64,000 nt of DNA from Chrysoperla carnea. Taxonomy: Eukaryota > Arthropoda > Insecta > Neuroptera > Chrysopidae. The stretch lies in NCBI RefSeq assembly GCF_905475395.1, contig NC_058339.1:49795172-49859171 (forward strand), read 5' to 3'. Shown piece by piece: positions 25,632 to 37,147 of the stretch. Position 1 is the stretch's first letter; each line of letters begins with the position of its first letter. Made by a program: the position numbers and the translations under genes. Under the pieces are notes generated by a model. That model saw nothing but the letters and a program-made list of their open reading frames with translations, was not told where the DNA came from and made no database searches.

Positions 25632-25985
25632 TTTATTTGGAATCTGACTATACTTAAGATGTGAAATTAAATTTGAAATTTAGTGCAGTTTGCGTTAAGA
25701 GGTGTGACACGTGCCATGATTCTGTAGACCTTTTCTGCCACTGATCTCTATATAACTGAATAGGGGATTTATGTGGCATAAAAAAAAATCAAGTATCTTT
25801 CTATCTCTATATTTATTTTATTAAAACATCCCTAGCGTCTCAGAATGAAAGGCTCAGAACTAAATATAACCATTCAACCCATGCTATATGTTTTAATTTT
25901 TTTAGTTCTAGCCACTCATTTGGTGGCACTAGTATGTATCTATATCTCTCAAATTCAGACCAATTTTAATACATGAGATCAAGAA
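25632..25985. other. Upstream region of Z5
   Basis: Part of this stretch (about 25650-25690) is echoed near 30830-30875 beside an exon 1 relic, showing that an upstream segment of a Z5-like gene was duplicated. No promoter element can be called. Confidence 0.5.
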
Positions 25986-25989
25986 CTTA

Positions 25990-26226
25990 TATAAAAGGGC
26001 ATAAAACTCCCGTGATTGAATTTAAGGTGCCTGGCTACGCGGGATCTAGTCATCTATGGTTGCGTACTTTGTACTACGCATCAGGTTGTCTAAATGATTG
26101 AAGAAAAAAAAAATTGAAAACAAAAAACAACCTGATGCGCAGTAAAAAATACGCAACAACAGAGAGGAAGTACGCAACAACCTCGTCTAGATAGGCGCCT
26201 CTCCACTCGAGTTTATGTCCTTTAAT
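25990..26226. mobile_element. Foldback element upstream of Z5
   Basis: Arms meet around an A-rich loop near 26105-26125. TACTACGCATCAGGTTGT on the left mirrors ACAACCTGATGCGCAGTA on the right; GGTGCCTGGCTA mirrors AGATAGGCGCC further out, and the outermost AAAGGGCATAAAACTC mirrors GAGTTTATGTCCTTT. The whole hairpin is ~235 bp. It is a MITE-like palindrome with no coding content. Confidence 0.7.
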
Positions 26227-26999
26227 ACATATGCATATTGCTTGGGATCCTTTAACTATATGTTATATATCTATGTTTTCTGCTGATCACTAACTTTGAT
26301 GAGTGGTGAGCAAACCTTAATATTTCCAAAAATTTCACTGTCAATACAAAATTTTTATCTAAAACTCAATAGAATATCATATTTGCGACAATTTAGTCAT
26401 TATACAAAAAGTAAATATTTTTCATATTTCAAATAAATTCAGCAGAAATTTCATGTAAAAACCTATCTATCCGTACATTTAATTCAATTTCTGATAATGA
26501 TAAGAGATAGATTATTATAAATTGACAACAAATACAAATACAAATAAGTTTTGTTGGAAACACTAAAAAAAAAAAAAAAACTATTATAGTTAATGTATAT
26601 TAAGGCTGCTGTTTCCCTACAAATATTTACCACTTTATAACACCACAGTATATTATATATTTCTCATACAATATATTGTACTCAAAATTGCAATTTTGCT
26701 AACATAGAAATAGACATTTTCTTTTTTTTTTAAATGAAAGTAAATGTCTTGATAAATAGGCTAATTTTTTCCACGATTTTTTGGAGCCATATGACCGAGA
26801 AAACAGACAATGAAAACCATTAAAATTCAAATTGATTAAAACGATCCGGAAACACACGTAGTTACACGAAGGTTGGTATGACGTAATTTAAAGTTGATAA
26901 TAATGATATATTAATACAACTGTTGACACTGTTTTATTGTCATTGCTTGTCGGATTGACATCACAGATCACGTGTGCGGTGGAGCAAAAAAAAAAATCG

Positions 27000-27157
27000 T
27001 TTAAAAATATTTCAAATAATTGTGACTTTTTTACAATTTTTTTCAAAGTGTTTTTATTGATAAAAATGCGTAATTTCCGAGTTGCAGGCTCTACTCGACC
27101 TATATTTTCATAAAAAATTAAGAAAAAAGCATTTCTGTTTCTCATGAAAAAGATCTA
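27000..27157. repeat. Dispersed repeat shared with 63.1-63.3 kb
   Basis: About 150 bp (ATTGTGACTTTTTTACAATT and onward to CATGAAAAAG) is nearly identical to 63135-63283. Here it abuts the exon 1 relic at 27158, suggesting it inserted into or truncated that exon. Confidence 0.75.
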
Positions 27158-27218
27158 TTCTACAATTTTTTTGAAAATTTATTTGTAAATTTGGTAAATA
27201 TAAATTATCGTTAATTTT
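27158..27218 (-). pseudogene. Relic of a ZAD-gene exon 1 (5' part)
   Basis: On the minus strand the stretch reads [16 protein letters not shown], matching the start of exon 1 in Z7 and Z11 ([16 protein letters not shown]) except that the ATG is lost. The matching part stops at the first Cys, where the dispersed repeat begins. The rest of the gene is absent at this point. Confidence 0.65.
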
Positions 27219-27672
27219 GTGTGAGAATCATATCATTTATGGTTCCGAACCATTTAAGTTAATATCTTCTAAAAATTTGTCAATAACTGCGAGTTTCTCA
27301 ATCATTTTTAAATAAATAAATCTATTAACATATCAACTTTTTGTTTTCTAAATTATTCAACTCACGATGGATAAAAAAAAAAAGTAAAAATTATTTTTTT
27401 TAATGAAAATTTCACAAATAACATTTGTGCTTTAACATGCTTTTATATTCTTTTTTTTTAAAGTTTATAAATATTACAATTCATCAGCAAACTAGTTTTT
27501 AATCAAATATAAAAAAAGTTTTTTATTTACAAAAAAAATATTTTTCTCGCTTCTGAAAAATTTTAATTAGCGGACTATTTTTAATTAGTAAGGTCCTTTT
27601 GGAAATGATAACTTATTTAACATACACATTTATAGGATTTATAATTCTATCGAAAATGTGTTGCTTGACATT
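27219..27672. other. Downstream flank of Z6, duplicated at 34.1-34.5 kb
   Basis: This AT-rich stretch aligns with the downstream flank of Z8 (about 34140-34460), for example AATGAAAATTTCACAAATAA in both. It marks one edge of the Z6/Z8 segmental duplication. No gene lies in it. Confidence 0.65.
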
Positions 27673-29726
27673 TTATTTTCTTTTATTATGTGTTTTTTTA
27701 TGACTATTTAAATTTTGCCAAGATCTAAAAGTCTTTTCACAAATGTCGCAGGCATAAGGTCTCTCTCCTAAAATAAACTTAATATCAATTTGTTGTAATT
27801 TAATATTATAAATATTTTGAATCTTACCAGTATGAATTCGATTGTGCCTAGTAAGATTCTCTTTTCTCGCAAAACCAGCTTCACAAAGTTTACATACATG
27901 TGGTTTGTAACCTGTATGAGTTCGCATATGAAGATTTAAATGTTTTTTTATTTTAAAAGTCCTATCACATTCCGAACATGCAAAAGGACGTTCTCCGGTG
28001 TGGTTTCTTGTATGTATTTGTAGATCAGTAATACCACGAAAACCCTTTCCGCAAAGAGAACATAAAAATGGTTTTTCATCAGTATGCACAAGCATATGGC
28101 GTCGAAGTTCTTGCGGAAACATAAAAGGTTTGGAACAAATTGAACATACGCAACTTTTGACTTTATTATGATATTTCATATGACGTGTTAATCCACTAGA
28201 ATCTGGAAATGGTTTTCCACATGTCTGACATATGTACGGTCGCTCACCTAAAATACAATAATATAAATAAATGTTCATTATCAGAATCTTAGTATTTATT
28301 AATGATAAATTACCTGTATGAGTTCGTAAATGACGAATTCGATCGCTCGACCCAGCAAAACTTTTGTCGCAAAAATCGCATTTATACGGTTTGTGAACCA
28401 TGTGTGTATTTAAATGTGCTTTTAAAATGTGTAACTTAGCAAAAGACTTTGAGCATTTGGGGCAAATCAAAGCATCAAACTTTTTATGTTGTAACTTATG
28501 AATTTCTAGATCTTCATTTAATTCAAACGATTTTCCACATTGAGGGCATTGTGATTCAATGTTTGCTGTATCATCTACTTTCACTTCTAATTGTTTATCA
28601 TCTCTAGCCTCTTCTATTTTAATTTTTTTAAGTTCAAATTTTCTATTTTGTTCAATGTTTATTATTTCGACATACTTTTTTGTTTCTAACTTATTTTTAT
28701 GTTTCAATTTTCTATTTAACCTATTAGTTTTTCTAAACGGTTTTTTCTTCCTTAAATCTAAATATTCAGCGCTATTTTGGCTAACACTTTCACAATTCTC
28801 AAAATCTGAGTGCTTGGGCTCTTCTTTAATAAATATTTCGCTTAAAGGTTGGTCATTAAAATCATGATCATCATCAATTTTATTTAGGGTGTTATACTTT
28901 GATTCTAAATTGACATTTCGCAATTTAGAAATGTCTAAATTGTTTTTATTTTCGTTAATAATTGTTTCGTACCTTTCAGATGAGCCACTTGCAATATTTA
29001 ACTTGGTATTTTCATCACCAAATACATTGTTAATGTTAAATGTATTATTTTCGTCAAATGTATTCAAATTATCCTCATTTATATCATCATGAATTTTCTT
29101 TGAGGTATTATATTTTGCTTTTAAATTAACATTTTGAATTTTAGAAATAATCAAAATATTTTCATTTTCATTAACGGCATTTTCAGAAAACTCACCCACA
29201 ATACCTAACTTAGTATTCACAATAGTAATCAAATCAAAGGTTTTGAATATTTTTTTTTCTTCACATGTATTCGGAATGTCCTCATTTTCATTATTAGAAC
29301 TTTCAGATTTGATTTCATTTACTATTATATTTTTTACTGCATTATGTGATGAAGAATTAGCTTCATTTTCTTTATTAAATATACTATTCTCTTGAAATTG
29401 CCTTAATTGTAACAAAATTTTTTCTGACACTTCACATTGTCTCCAAAATTCAATCGCATTATTTAATTTATTCATACATTCGAAGCAAATTAACTTTGGT
29501 AATTCGTCCTCCAAGTCAATCTAAAAACGAATAAAATTTGTTGTTAATAACAAATCCTTTTTGTTGGTATTTAGTTTTTAATTTTACTTACTTGTATTGA
29601 AGTACACTTTTGTAATAAAGGTATAAAACTAACAATTTCTCTTAAATCATTTTTGTCCATTAAACAAGTTCTACAAATTTCTTGTAAATTTAATTGCAAA
29701 CTTGATAATCTTAAATTTTCATTCAT
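27673..29726 (-). CDS. Z6: ZAD-C2H2 zinc-finger protein, longest linker, 9 fingers
   Basis: The exons (minus) are 29592-29726, 28314-29520, 27828-28247 and 27673-27767, giving 618 residues, the longest of the cluster because exon 2 has an internally duplicated linker (two blocks with NLNTFDENNTFNINNVF-like or EEKKIFKTF and NIVNTKL-like motifs, and two SKYNT segments). Exon 2 opens I-D-L-E-D-E-L-P with ICFEC. F1 is of the CPQCGKSFEL type. F2 (KLHILKAH) and F6 (GITDLQIH) differ from its duplicate Z8. Introns 2 (66 bp) and 3 (60 bp) are multiples of three and contain no in-frame stop, so the unspliced sequence reads as a single 613-codon frame from an internal ATG. The canonical donor and acceptor of each intron are conserved with paralogues, so splicing is the likelier norm. 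Confidence 0.87.
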
Positions 29727-30634
29727 ATCGTGAGAAATTGTACAAGAGCTGAAGTGGGTTTTTATTACGAAAAAAACGCTGAAATAAAATTCTAATTCAT
29801 AATGTCAAACTGACAGTTATTGACATTCGCCATTGGCGTCACTCATTGACTTTATAGTTTTATATAGACTAAGCATCGTCTATCTTTCCGTACAGTGCAA
29901 ACATCTGAGGTAATTGCATAGGTCAGCTAGGGACATAGGGATATACATTTATCAAAAAAATTTATATTGAATATAGGGACATTTATCATGAACACATACA
30001 TTGAAAGTCAAATTTTCATATCACAAAATGTTCTACAGAAAACATCGTGATTTCACTGAAATTTTTCGCTATTTGACTTTAAAAAAATTTATCACGAATC
30101 ACTTTACATTTTTTCTTACGAATCTACAATGATTAGACCTAAGCAATTACCTCAGATGTTGACACGCTTATAATTGTTTGACACTCAGTCTATATAGCTC
30201 TAACGTCAATGGAATTACTTTAGATTTGGCATGGTATTCGTTGTGTGCGTAGTCATGGTAGAGACAATAAAATCGATGTCAGCGCTTCCAGTGAAAAATT
30301 TTGGCGATAAAGGATGCTGTTATGACTAATTTGCAGTTCTTTACATATATGTTAATCTTAGAAAATGTCAAATTAAACTTATTTAAAAACACTAATTAAT
30401 TAAGCTAAATGCATTAAAAATTGTGAAGATAAGAAATCAAATTGCACAAATATTATTTTTCAAATGTAAATTATCATAATTATTTATTTAAATTTATCGT
30501 TACCATGGAAACGCCTCCTATAAAACTCACGCACGGTGCGAATATAGTATGTACAGGGGAGAAATGCAGAGTTGGATTACGAAATTTTGTGCCCATAGAC
30601 AGTTTTAAAAATTGGCGCCTTCCGCTATATTTGT
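29727..30634. other. Intergenic stretch upstream of Z6
   Basis: No gene is supported. A short inverted pair (GACATTCGCC.../TCAACATCTGAGG-like, AAGCAATTACCTCAGATGTT near 30144 against AACATCTGAGGTAATTGC near 29900) brackets ~230 bp and suggests a decayed foldback element of about 29860-30190. Confidence 0.5.
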
Positions 30635-30766
30635 ACTTACTAGCATTGAAGTATATTCTTTTAATAAATAGTATGAAAAATTTTCGATAAATTCTCTATC
30701 AAACAAATTCTACCAAATTTTGTGGAAATTCAATTGAAAATTCGGTAAAAGTAAATCAATCGTTCA
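30635..30766 (-). pseudogene. Relic of a ZAD-gene exon 1
   Basis: On the minus strand this aligns over its full length with exon 1 of Z5, from the ATG to the exon end and a GTAAGTAC donor-like sequence. It has stops soon after the ATG and near the end, and the first ZAD cysteine codon reads Gly (G-R-I-C for C-R-T-C). No exon 2 follows on the downstream side before Z6, so it is a dead fragment. Upstream of it, to about 31.4 kb, the sequence resembles the Z5 upstream flank. Confidence 0.75.
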
Positions 30767-31472
30767 TTTTAAATGAAATATGAATTTACTTTTAAAATTT
30801 AAGTGTTATATTATTATCTTAGATTTCATATTGTAATTAAATTTGAAATATTAGTACAGTTTGCAGTAAGATGGATGAAGCGAGGCATGTATTCTAACAA
30901 GTCCATTCTTTCAACTTCTGTTATCTACTTTTGATGAGTAGAACAATTATCTAAAACTCAATATCATATTTGCGACAAGTTAGCAATTTAGTAATTTTCC
31001 ACTAAAGTAAAAACCCAAAGTCCCATATATGGGATAAAATATTATACCGTTGAGCCCAATTAATAAATGGATTATTTTTTCTTGTTGTTAAATATTATAA
31101 CTACCCGATAATTGAAAGCTTAAAAAAAAAGATAACTTAATAGTTTTTCAATATTTCCCGTTTATGAGACATAAAATATAATTGTTTGTACTTTTACGTC
31201 ATCTAAAATAGAAAATGAGTGTCCCATATTTGGGACAAAAGTTATCAATAGATGTAAAAATGAACTAAGTGACTATGGTTATCATGAGGTTAATTCAATT
31301 TCTGACAACGATAAGGCAGATTTCAGAGAATATCTTTAAATTAGATAATCAGTCTTCATAAAAATACAAATAAATTTTGTTTAAAATTTTGTAAAAAAAA
31401 AAAGATAATATTCTATGTACATTAATAAATATATCAACAAGATGCTCTACGATCTAGGTAGTTCAGATTATT
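30767..31472. other. Duplicated Z5-like upstream flank, no gene
   Basis: Short blocks match the region 25640-26600 in the same order (for example ATCTAAAACTCAATA and ATATCATATTTGCGACAA, then AATTCAATTTCTGA), indicating an old segmental copy. The foldback of 25990-26226 is absent here. Confidence 0.55.
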
Positions 31473-32940
31473 TCATTTTCCTTTACTATGTGTTCTTCTA
31501 TGTTTTGATAAACTTTGATTTGATGTAAGAATTTTCCTACAAATATTACAGCAAAACAATTCCTCTTCAACACCTTCTACATCTCTTGTATGTTTACGTT
31601 CATGTGTTTTTAAGCTTAATGCTGATTTAAAACTATCTCCACATTCAGTGCATAAATAAGGTTTTTCACCAGTATGCACACGCATATGAACTCGAAGTGC
31701 ATTTGGAAACAAGAAGGATTTAGGACAAACTGTACATGCGAAATCCTTTACATCGCTATGGTATTTCATATGTTTTGATAATCGACTACTATCTGTATAT
31801 GCTTTACCACACGTTGTGCATATGTACGGTTTTTCACCTAGAATGTTATATATGTTTATAAACTATATTTTGGGTACTTGTTTGAACGATTTGATATTTA
31901 CCCGTATGAAGTCGTAAATGACGATTTCGATCACCAGGTGCAGCAAAACTTTTATCACAAAATTTGCATTTAAAAGGTTTTGTAATCATATGTGTGTTTA
32001 AATGTCTTCTTAAATTGTGTCTATTTGCAAAAGATTTGGAACATTTAGGGCAAATAAAATTATCAAACTTTTGATGTTTCAGCATATGAATTTCAAGATC
32101 TCCTTCTAATTCAAAAGATTTTTCACAGTCAAGACATACCAGGCCATCGGTTATTGTATTATAATTTGTTTCTTCTTTCAATTTTCGATTTATTTTAATT
32201 TTCAATTTTCTATTGGATCCTTTAAATTTATTATTCCATTTATTTGTTTTTGAATCTACAGATTGGTCACTACATAATTGATCAGGAATTTCGTAATCGT
32301 TATCTTCCTGTACTGAATCATTGTGCTCATTGAATAATCGTTCATTGATAAGTTGATCATCAAAATCACAAAGTAAATTTTTCTTAGCTGTCTTATGATT
32401 TCCTTCTAAGCTACTATTTTTTATTTTAGTATCATCTAAGGAATTTTTATTTTCATTAAATTTAGTATTTTCAAAACTTAACACATTGTTTATTTTAAAT
32501 GTATTATTTTCATCACATGTATACAAATTATCTTTGTGTAAATCATTAGAACCCTCGGATTTAATATAAACTTCATTTCTTTCTAACTTTTCATGCTTAA
32601 TAGATGTTTCCTTAAATTCTCTTAGTTGTAACAAAGTTTTTTCAGACAATTCACATTGTTTTCTAAATAAAAAGGCGATATTTAGTTTTTTGGTACATTC
32701 GAGACAAATTAATTTTGGTAAATCATCTGCCATATCGACCTAAGAAATGTACGTATCTTTTTGTAAACATCAACCTTCATTTTTGTAGGTATTTATTGTA
32801 CTTACATGAATTGAAGTACATTCTTTTAATAAATCTACAATACGACAAATTCTTTGCAAACCCTCATTTTCTGTTAAACAAGTTCTACAAATTTTTTGAA
32901 AACTTATTTGTAAATTCGGTGAACATAAATTCTCGTTCAT
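31473..32940 (-). CDS. Z7: ZAD-C2H2 zinc-finger protein, shortened to 7 fingers
   Basis: The exons (minus) are 32806-32940, 31902-32739 and 31473-31837, giving 445 residues in three exons instead of four. Exon 1 starts MNENLCSPNLQISFQKICRT; exon 2 opens V-D-M-A-D-D-L-P with ICLEC. The linker has VYIKSEGS and FDDQLINERL (the usual QPL reads QL). Exon 3 runs F4, F5, F6 and then, after an odd spacer (TRDVEGVEEEL) in place of the TGEKP linker, directly into an F9-like finger (FCCNICRKILTSNQSLSKH) and stop. F7, F8 and intron 3 are therefore missing. The last finger lacks the core Phe (ILT for SFxx). The frame is open. The acidic spacer should stop F9 tracking the DNA groove with F6. Confidence 0.85.
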
Positions 32941-33380
32941 TTCGTGTGGAAAGTGATAATAAATATGCTACTACACTAACACTACTATATTTCTTAAGTT
33001 AGCAAATCAAATACTTCTAAGGTTCCGTTCCGTGGCCTACATCTATCATTTACCGACGAACCCCGATACGTTTCAGTACATGTGTTGGCTAAAGACAATA
33101 TAAAGACAGTGTTGGCAATTTAGAAGGAATGCTTTTGTTTTTTCAGTGCATTTATTTCACGATTTTACTGTTTTTGTTTTGTATCGGAGAAGTCGAATAC
33201 GTAGCAATTATTCGTGTTATAAGATGGTTAGAGTGGCTGTCCTGGGGTGGGACACTTAGACTATGGGGTCCGTTGTGATACCGTTAATGGGTTGGTCAAT
33301 CCCCGGCCATTACTCCATGAACCATTTGGAGCTGTTTAAGAACAGTAGGATGGCTTTGACGTCGACTGATTTACTTTTGT
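32941..33380. other. Upstream region of Z7
   Basis: No gene is supported. The GC-richer patch at about 33230-33370 (GGACACTTAGACTATGGGGT and onward) faintly resembles the SINE-like sequence at 57.72-57.80 kb. Confidence 0.4.
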
Positions 33381-33466
33381 TTCGGACTAAATGATTTATA
33401 ACAAATGTGATAAAATGAATAACAAATATTTTCTATCTTAGTCCAACTTATTGCTGTCAGTCCGAA
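33381..33466. mobile_element. 86 bp MITE-like element
   Basis: The ends TTCGGACT and AGTCCGAA are perfect inverted repeats, and the interior matches the core of the 17.5 and 23.2 kb repeats in inverted orientation. It is probably a minimal member of that family. Confidence 0.5.
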
Positions 33467-33517
33467 AAATAAATAGCTGGGGCGAATAGGGGAAATAGCA
33501 ATCTATGTACTATGATA

Positions 33518-34086
33518 GGGAATATTCATGTATTTTTTTTATATTTTTAATTCATAGTTTACACTGTTATAACAACGTAAAAAATATAAATACTGTTTAA
33601 AAATGCCGTATATAAGTGTAAAAAAATATTTAAAATACATTATAATTTTGAGATATTTAAACGCAGTTTTTTGGCGCTCTCTGTTGATGACGTATAAGTA
33701 CGTGATCTGTCAACTTTTGACAGTTCAGTGTATAATTTACACTTTACAAAAATGAATTTACAACATAGAATTTACACTCGTTATTTTTAAGTTTTCTAAT
33801 AAAAAGCCGTAGAATAGTATAATTTAATGAAATACCATATAAAATGTAAGTAATTAATATCATACAGTATGTCAACAAATTTGACAAGCCCGTACTTTGA
33901 TGTCACATCCGTATAAAAATTTGAATTTTCGTTTTAGAAATTTTGAAATGCTCTCACTGAATTTGTACTTATATTAAATATTTTAAAGATATTAATTACT
34001 AAAATAATGATTTAGTTAAAATGTCCAGTCAATAAAATTACGGAAGAAAAATATTTGAACCAAATGTAAATTTCATGAATATTCCC
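33518..34086. mobile_element. R3 element, complete copy with TA target duplication
   Basis: The left terminus GGGAATATTCATG (33518) and right terminus CATGAATATTCCC (34086) are perfect 13 bp inverted repeats, each flanked by TA (33516-33517 and 34087-34088). Length is 569 bp and there is no transposase. TA duplications are typical of the Tc1/mariner superfamily; the assignment is inference. The element lies between Z7 and Z8. Confidence 0.85.
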
Positions 34087-34489
34087 TATTTCTATCTTTG
34101 ATAACAACTTCTTACTTGTGAACCTACTGCATATTGCAAATTAAAAGAAGAGTTTCTCCAATCATTTTTAGATATAATAATCTATTCAGATATCAACTTT
34201 TTCCAAATCGCGTTGAATTAATAGAAATGATAAGACTGATAAAAATTAATTTTTTTAATGAAAATTTCACAAATAACATTTTTTGTTTTGCTTTTATATT
34301 CTTTTTTCTAAGTTCATAAATATTACAATTCAATATCAAATTTATAGTATTTAATCAAATATAAAAAAAGGTTTCTTTTACAATAAATACATATTTCTTG
34401 GTTTTGAAAAATTTTAATTAGCGGACTCCTGAGGAACCTTTTTGAAAAATGTATTGCTTAACATTTTATTTTCTTTTATTATGTGTTTG

Positions 34490-34681
34490 TTTATGACTTT
34501 TTAAATTTTGCCAAGATTCAAAAGCCATATCACAAATATTGCAACTAAAGATTTCTCTGCTAAAATAAACTAAATATCAATTTGTTGTAATTTAGTATTG
34601 TAAATGTTTTGAATCTTACCAATATGCGTTCGATTGTGTATAGTATGAACCTCTTTCCTCGCAAAACCAACTGCACAAATT
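34490..34681 (-). pseudogene. Dead F8/F9 exon remains of Z8
   Basis: The minus-strand sequence 34618-34681 aligns with F8 of Z6 (FARKExx...HNRTH), and 34480-34560 aligns with F9 (an AG acceptor is still present, and LKSHKQTHNKRK is legible in another frame). Neither is in frame with the open part of Z8. Confidence 0.7.
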
Positions 34682-36353
34682 TTACATACATGTGTTACCT
34701 GTATGAGTTCGCATATGAAGATTTAAATGTTTTTTTATTTTAAAAGTCCTATCACATTCCGAACATGCAAAAGGACGTTCTCCAGTATGGTTTCTTGTAT
34801 GTATTTTTAGATCAGTACTATCACGAAAACCCTTTCCGCAAAGAGAACATAAAAACGGTTTTTCACCAGTATGCATTCGCATATGGCGTCGCAGTTCATA
34901 TGGAAACACAAAACCTTTGGAACAAACTGAACATATGTAACTTTTGATACTATTGTGAAATTTCATATGTTGTGATAATCCACTAGAATCTGGAAATGGT
35001 TTTCCACATGTTTGACATATGTACGGTCGCTCACCTAAAATATAATAATACAAATAAATGTTCATTATCAGCATCTTAGTATTTATTAATGATATAAATT
35101 ACCTGTATGAGTTCGTAAATGACGAATTCGATCACCTGATCCAGCAAAACCTTTCTCACAAAAATCGCATTTATACGGTTTGTTAACCATATGCATGATT
35201 AAATGTCTTTTTAAATTTCGTTCGTTTCCAAAAGACTTTGGGCACTTGGGGCAAATCAAATCATCAAACTTTTTATGTTGTAACTTATGAATTTCTAGAT
35301 CTTCATTTAATTCAAACGATTTTCCACATTGAGGGCATTGTGTTTCAATGTTTGCTGTATCATCTACTTTCACTTCTAATTGTTTATCATCTATAGCCTC
35401 TTCTATTTTAATTTTTTTAAGTTCAAATTTTCCATTTTGTTCATTGTTTATTGTATCGACATACTTTTTTGTTTCTAGTTTATTTTTATGTTTCAATTTT
35501 CTATTTGACCTATTAGTTTTTCTAAATGGTTTTTTCTTCCTTAAATCTAAATATTCAGCGCTATTTTGGCTGACACTTTCACAATTCTCAAAATCTGAGT
35601 GCTTGGGCTCTTCTTTAATAAATATTTCGCTTAAAGATTGGTCATTAAAATCATTATCATCATCAATTTTGTTTTGGGTGTTATACTTTGATTTTAAATC
35701 GACATTTCGCAATTTAGAAATGTCTAAATTGTTTTTATTTTCGTTAATAATAGTTTCGTACCTTTCAGATGAGCCACTTGCAATATTTAACTTGGTATTT
35801 ACAATATTAAATACATTGTTGATTTTAAATGTATTATTTTCATCGTATGTATACAAATTATTCTCACTTATGAATAACTTTTTTTCTTCACATGTATTCG
35901 GAATGTCCTCATTTTCATGATGAGAACTTTCAGTTTTGATTTGATTTACTTTTATAGTATTTACTTCATTATGTGGTGATGAATAAGCTTCCTTTTCTTT
36001 ATAAAATATACTATTCTCTTGAAATTGCCTTAATTGTAACAAAATTTTTTCGGACACTTCACATTGTCTCCAAAATTCAATCGCCTTATTTAATTTAGTC
36101 ATACATTCAAAGCAAATTAACTTTGGTAATTCGTCCTCCAAGTCAATCTAAAAAAGATTAAAATTTGATGTTAATAACAAATCCTTTTTGTTGGTATTTA
36201 GTTATTAATATTACTTACTTGTATTGAAGTACACTTTTGTAATAAAGGTATAAAACAAACAATTTCTCTTAAATCATTTTTGTCCATTAAACAAGTTCTA
36301 CAAATTTCCTGTAAATTTATTTGCAAATTTGATGCTCGCAAATTATCATTCAT
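34682..36353 (-). CDS. Z8: ZAD-C2H2 zinc-finger protein, C-terminally truncated (7 fingers)
   Basis: The exons (minus) are 36219-36353, 35103-36147 and 34682-35034, modelled at 510 residues. Exons 1-2 are very close to Z6, with CPQCGKSFELNEDLEIH in F1 and FNDQSLSEIF in the linker (QSL for QPL). Exon 3 has F4-F7, then reads HTGNTCM and stops, because relative to Z6 five bases are missing just after F7, shifting the frame. The F8 and F9 sequences are still recognisable at 34490-34680 but out of frame, and F9 has a further one-base difference. Alternatively the CATACAG|GTAACA just after F7 could act as a donor. Fingers F1-F7 and the ZAD are open, so it may be a functional shortened protein or an early pseudogene. 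Confidence 0.75.
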
Positions 36354-36564
36354 TTCGTGAGTCTAAATTCATATAACGCGGTATGAAATATTTTTTTGAC
36401 AATAGTTCGAGTTAGGTTTTTATTGACGTTGAAATTCGAGAATATTGTTAAGATCTCAGCGCCGCGGTGGCAAAAAAAATGAATTTCACTCTTTTTCGTA
36501 CACTAATTGAATTCAAAATTTTGTACTTTGCTCTTATAACATTTGTTGGTAACTCAATCTTGTT
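36354..36564. other. Upstream region of Z8
   Basis: This is short AT-rich DNA with no recognisable element or promoter motif. Confidence 0.4.
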
Positions 36565-37147
36565 ATACCATGTATATGAAATATACATAGTATATTATTT
36601 TTAGTCCCAAGTTTGTAACGCTTAAAAATATTGATGCTACGAACAAAATTTTGGTATAGGTGTTTCATAGAATCACCTAATTAGCCCATTTCCGTATGTC
36701 TGTCTGTTTGTCGTCTGTCCGTCTGTCATCACGATTACTCAAAAGCGAAAAGAGATATCAAGCTGAAATTTTGATAGTGTGCTTAAGACGTAAAAAGTGA
36801 GGTCGAGTTCGTAAATGAGCAACATAGGTCAATTGAGTCTTGGGTTCGTAGGACCCATCTTGTAAACCGTTAGAGATAGAACAAATGTTCCTTATAAAAA
36901 AATAAACAACTTTTGTTTGAAACATTTTCTTGTAGACATCACTGTTCACCCACGAGGGCGCTAATTAAGTGAAAATTTTGTAGTATGTATTAATATTGGA
37001 ATATCAGTTATACGTGTGTGTAGCTATTTAAGAGTGGAAATCTTTCTTTATTTACGTGACGTCAAAAAACAAACGATTGCGTCATCAAAACTGTCTATAC
37101 ATGGTATTTCAACAATTAACTCAGTCAATTGTTTGTTTTAACTTGTT
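36565..37147 (+). repeat. R1 dispersed repeat, full-length copy (583 bp)
   Basis: It starts at the palindrome ATACCATGTATATGAAATAT and ends at GTTTTAACTTGTT. It is the best uninterrupted reference for the R1 copy split at the left edge of the window, including the 'TTTCTTTATTTACGTGACGT' block that others lack. Confidence 0.8.

Noticed and set aside
35348-35920. 190-codon plus-strand open frame
   Set aside because: It is the reverse complement of the acidic, Asn/Lys-rich linker of Z8 exon 2, with a matching shadow at 28.6-29.1 kb in Z6.
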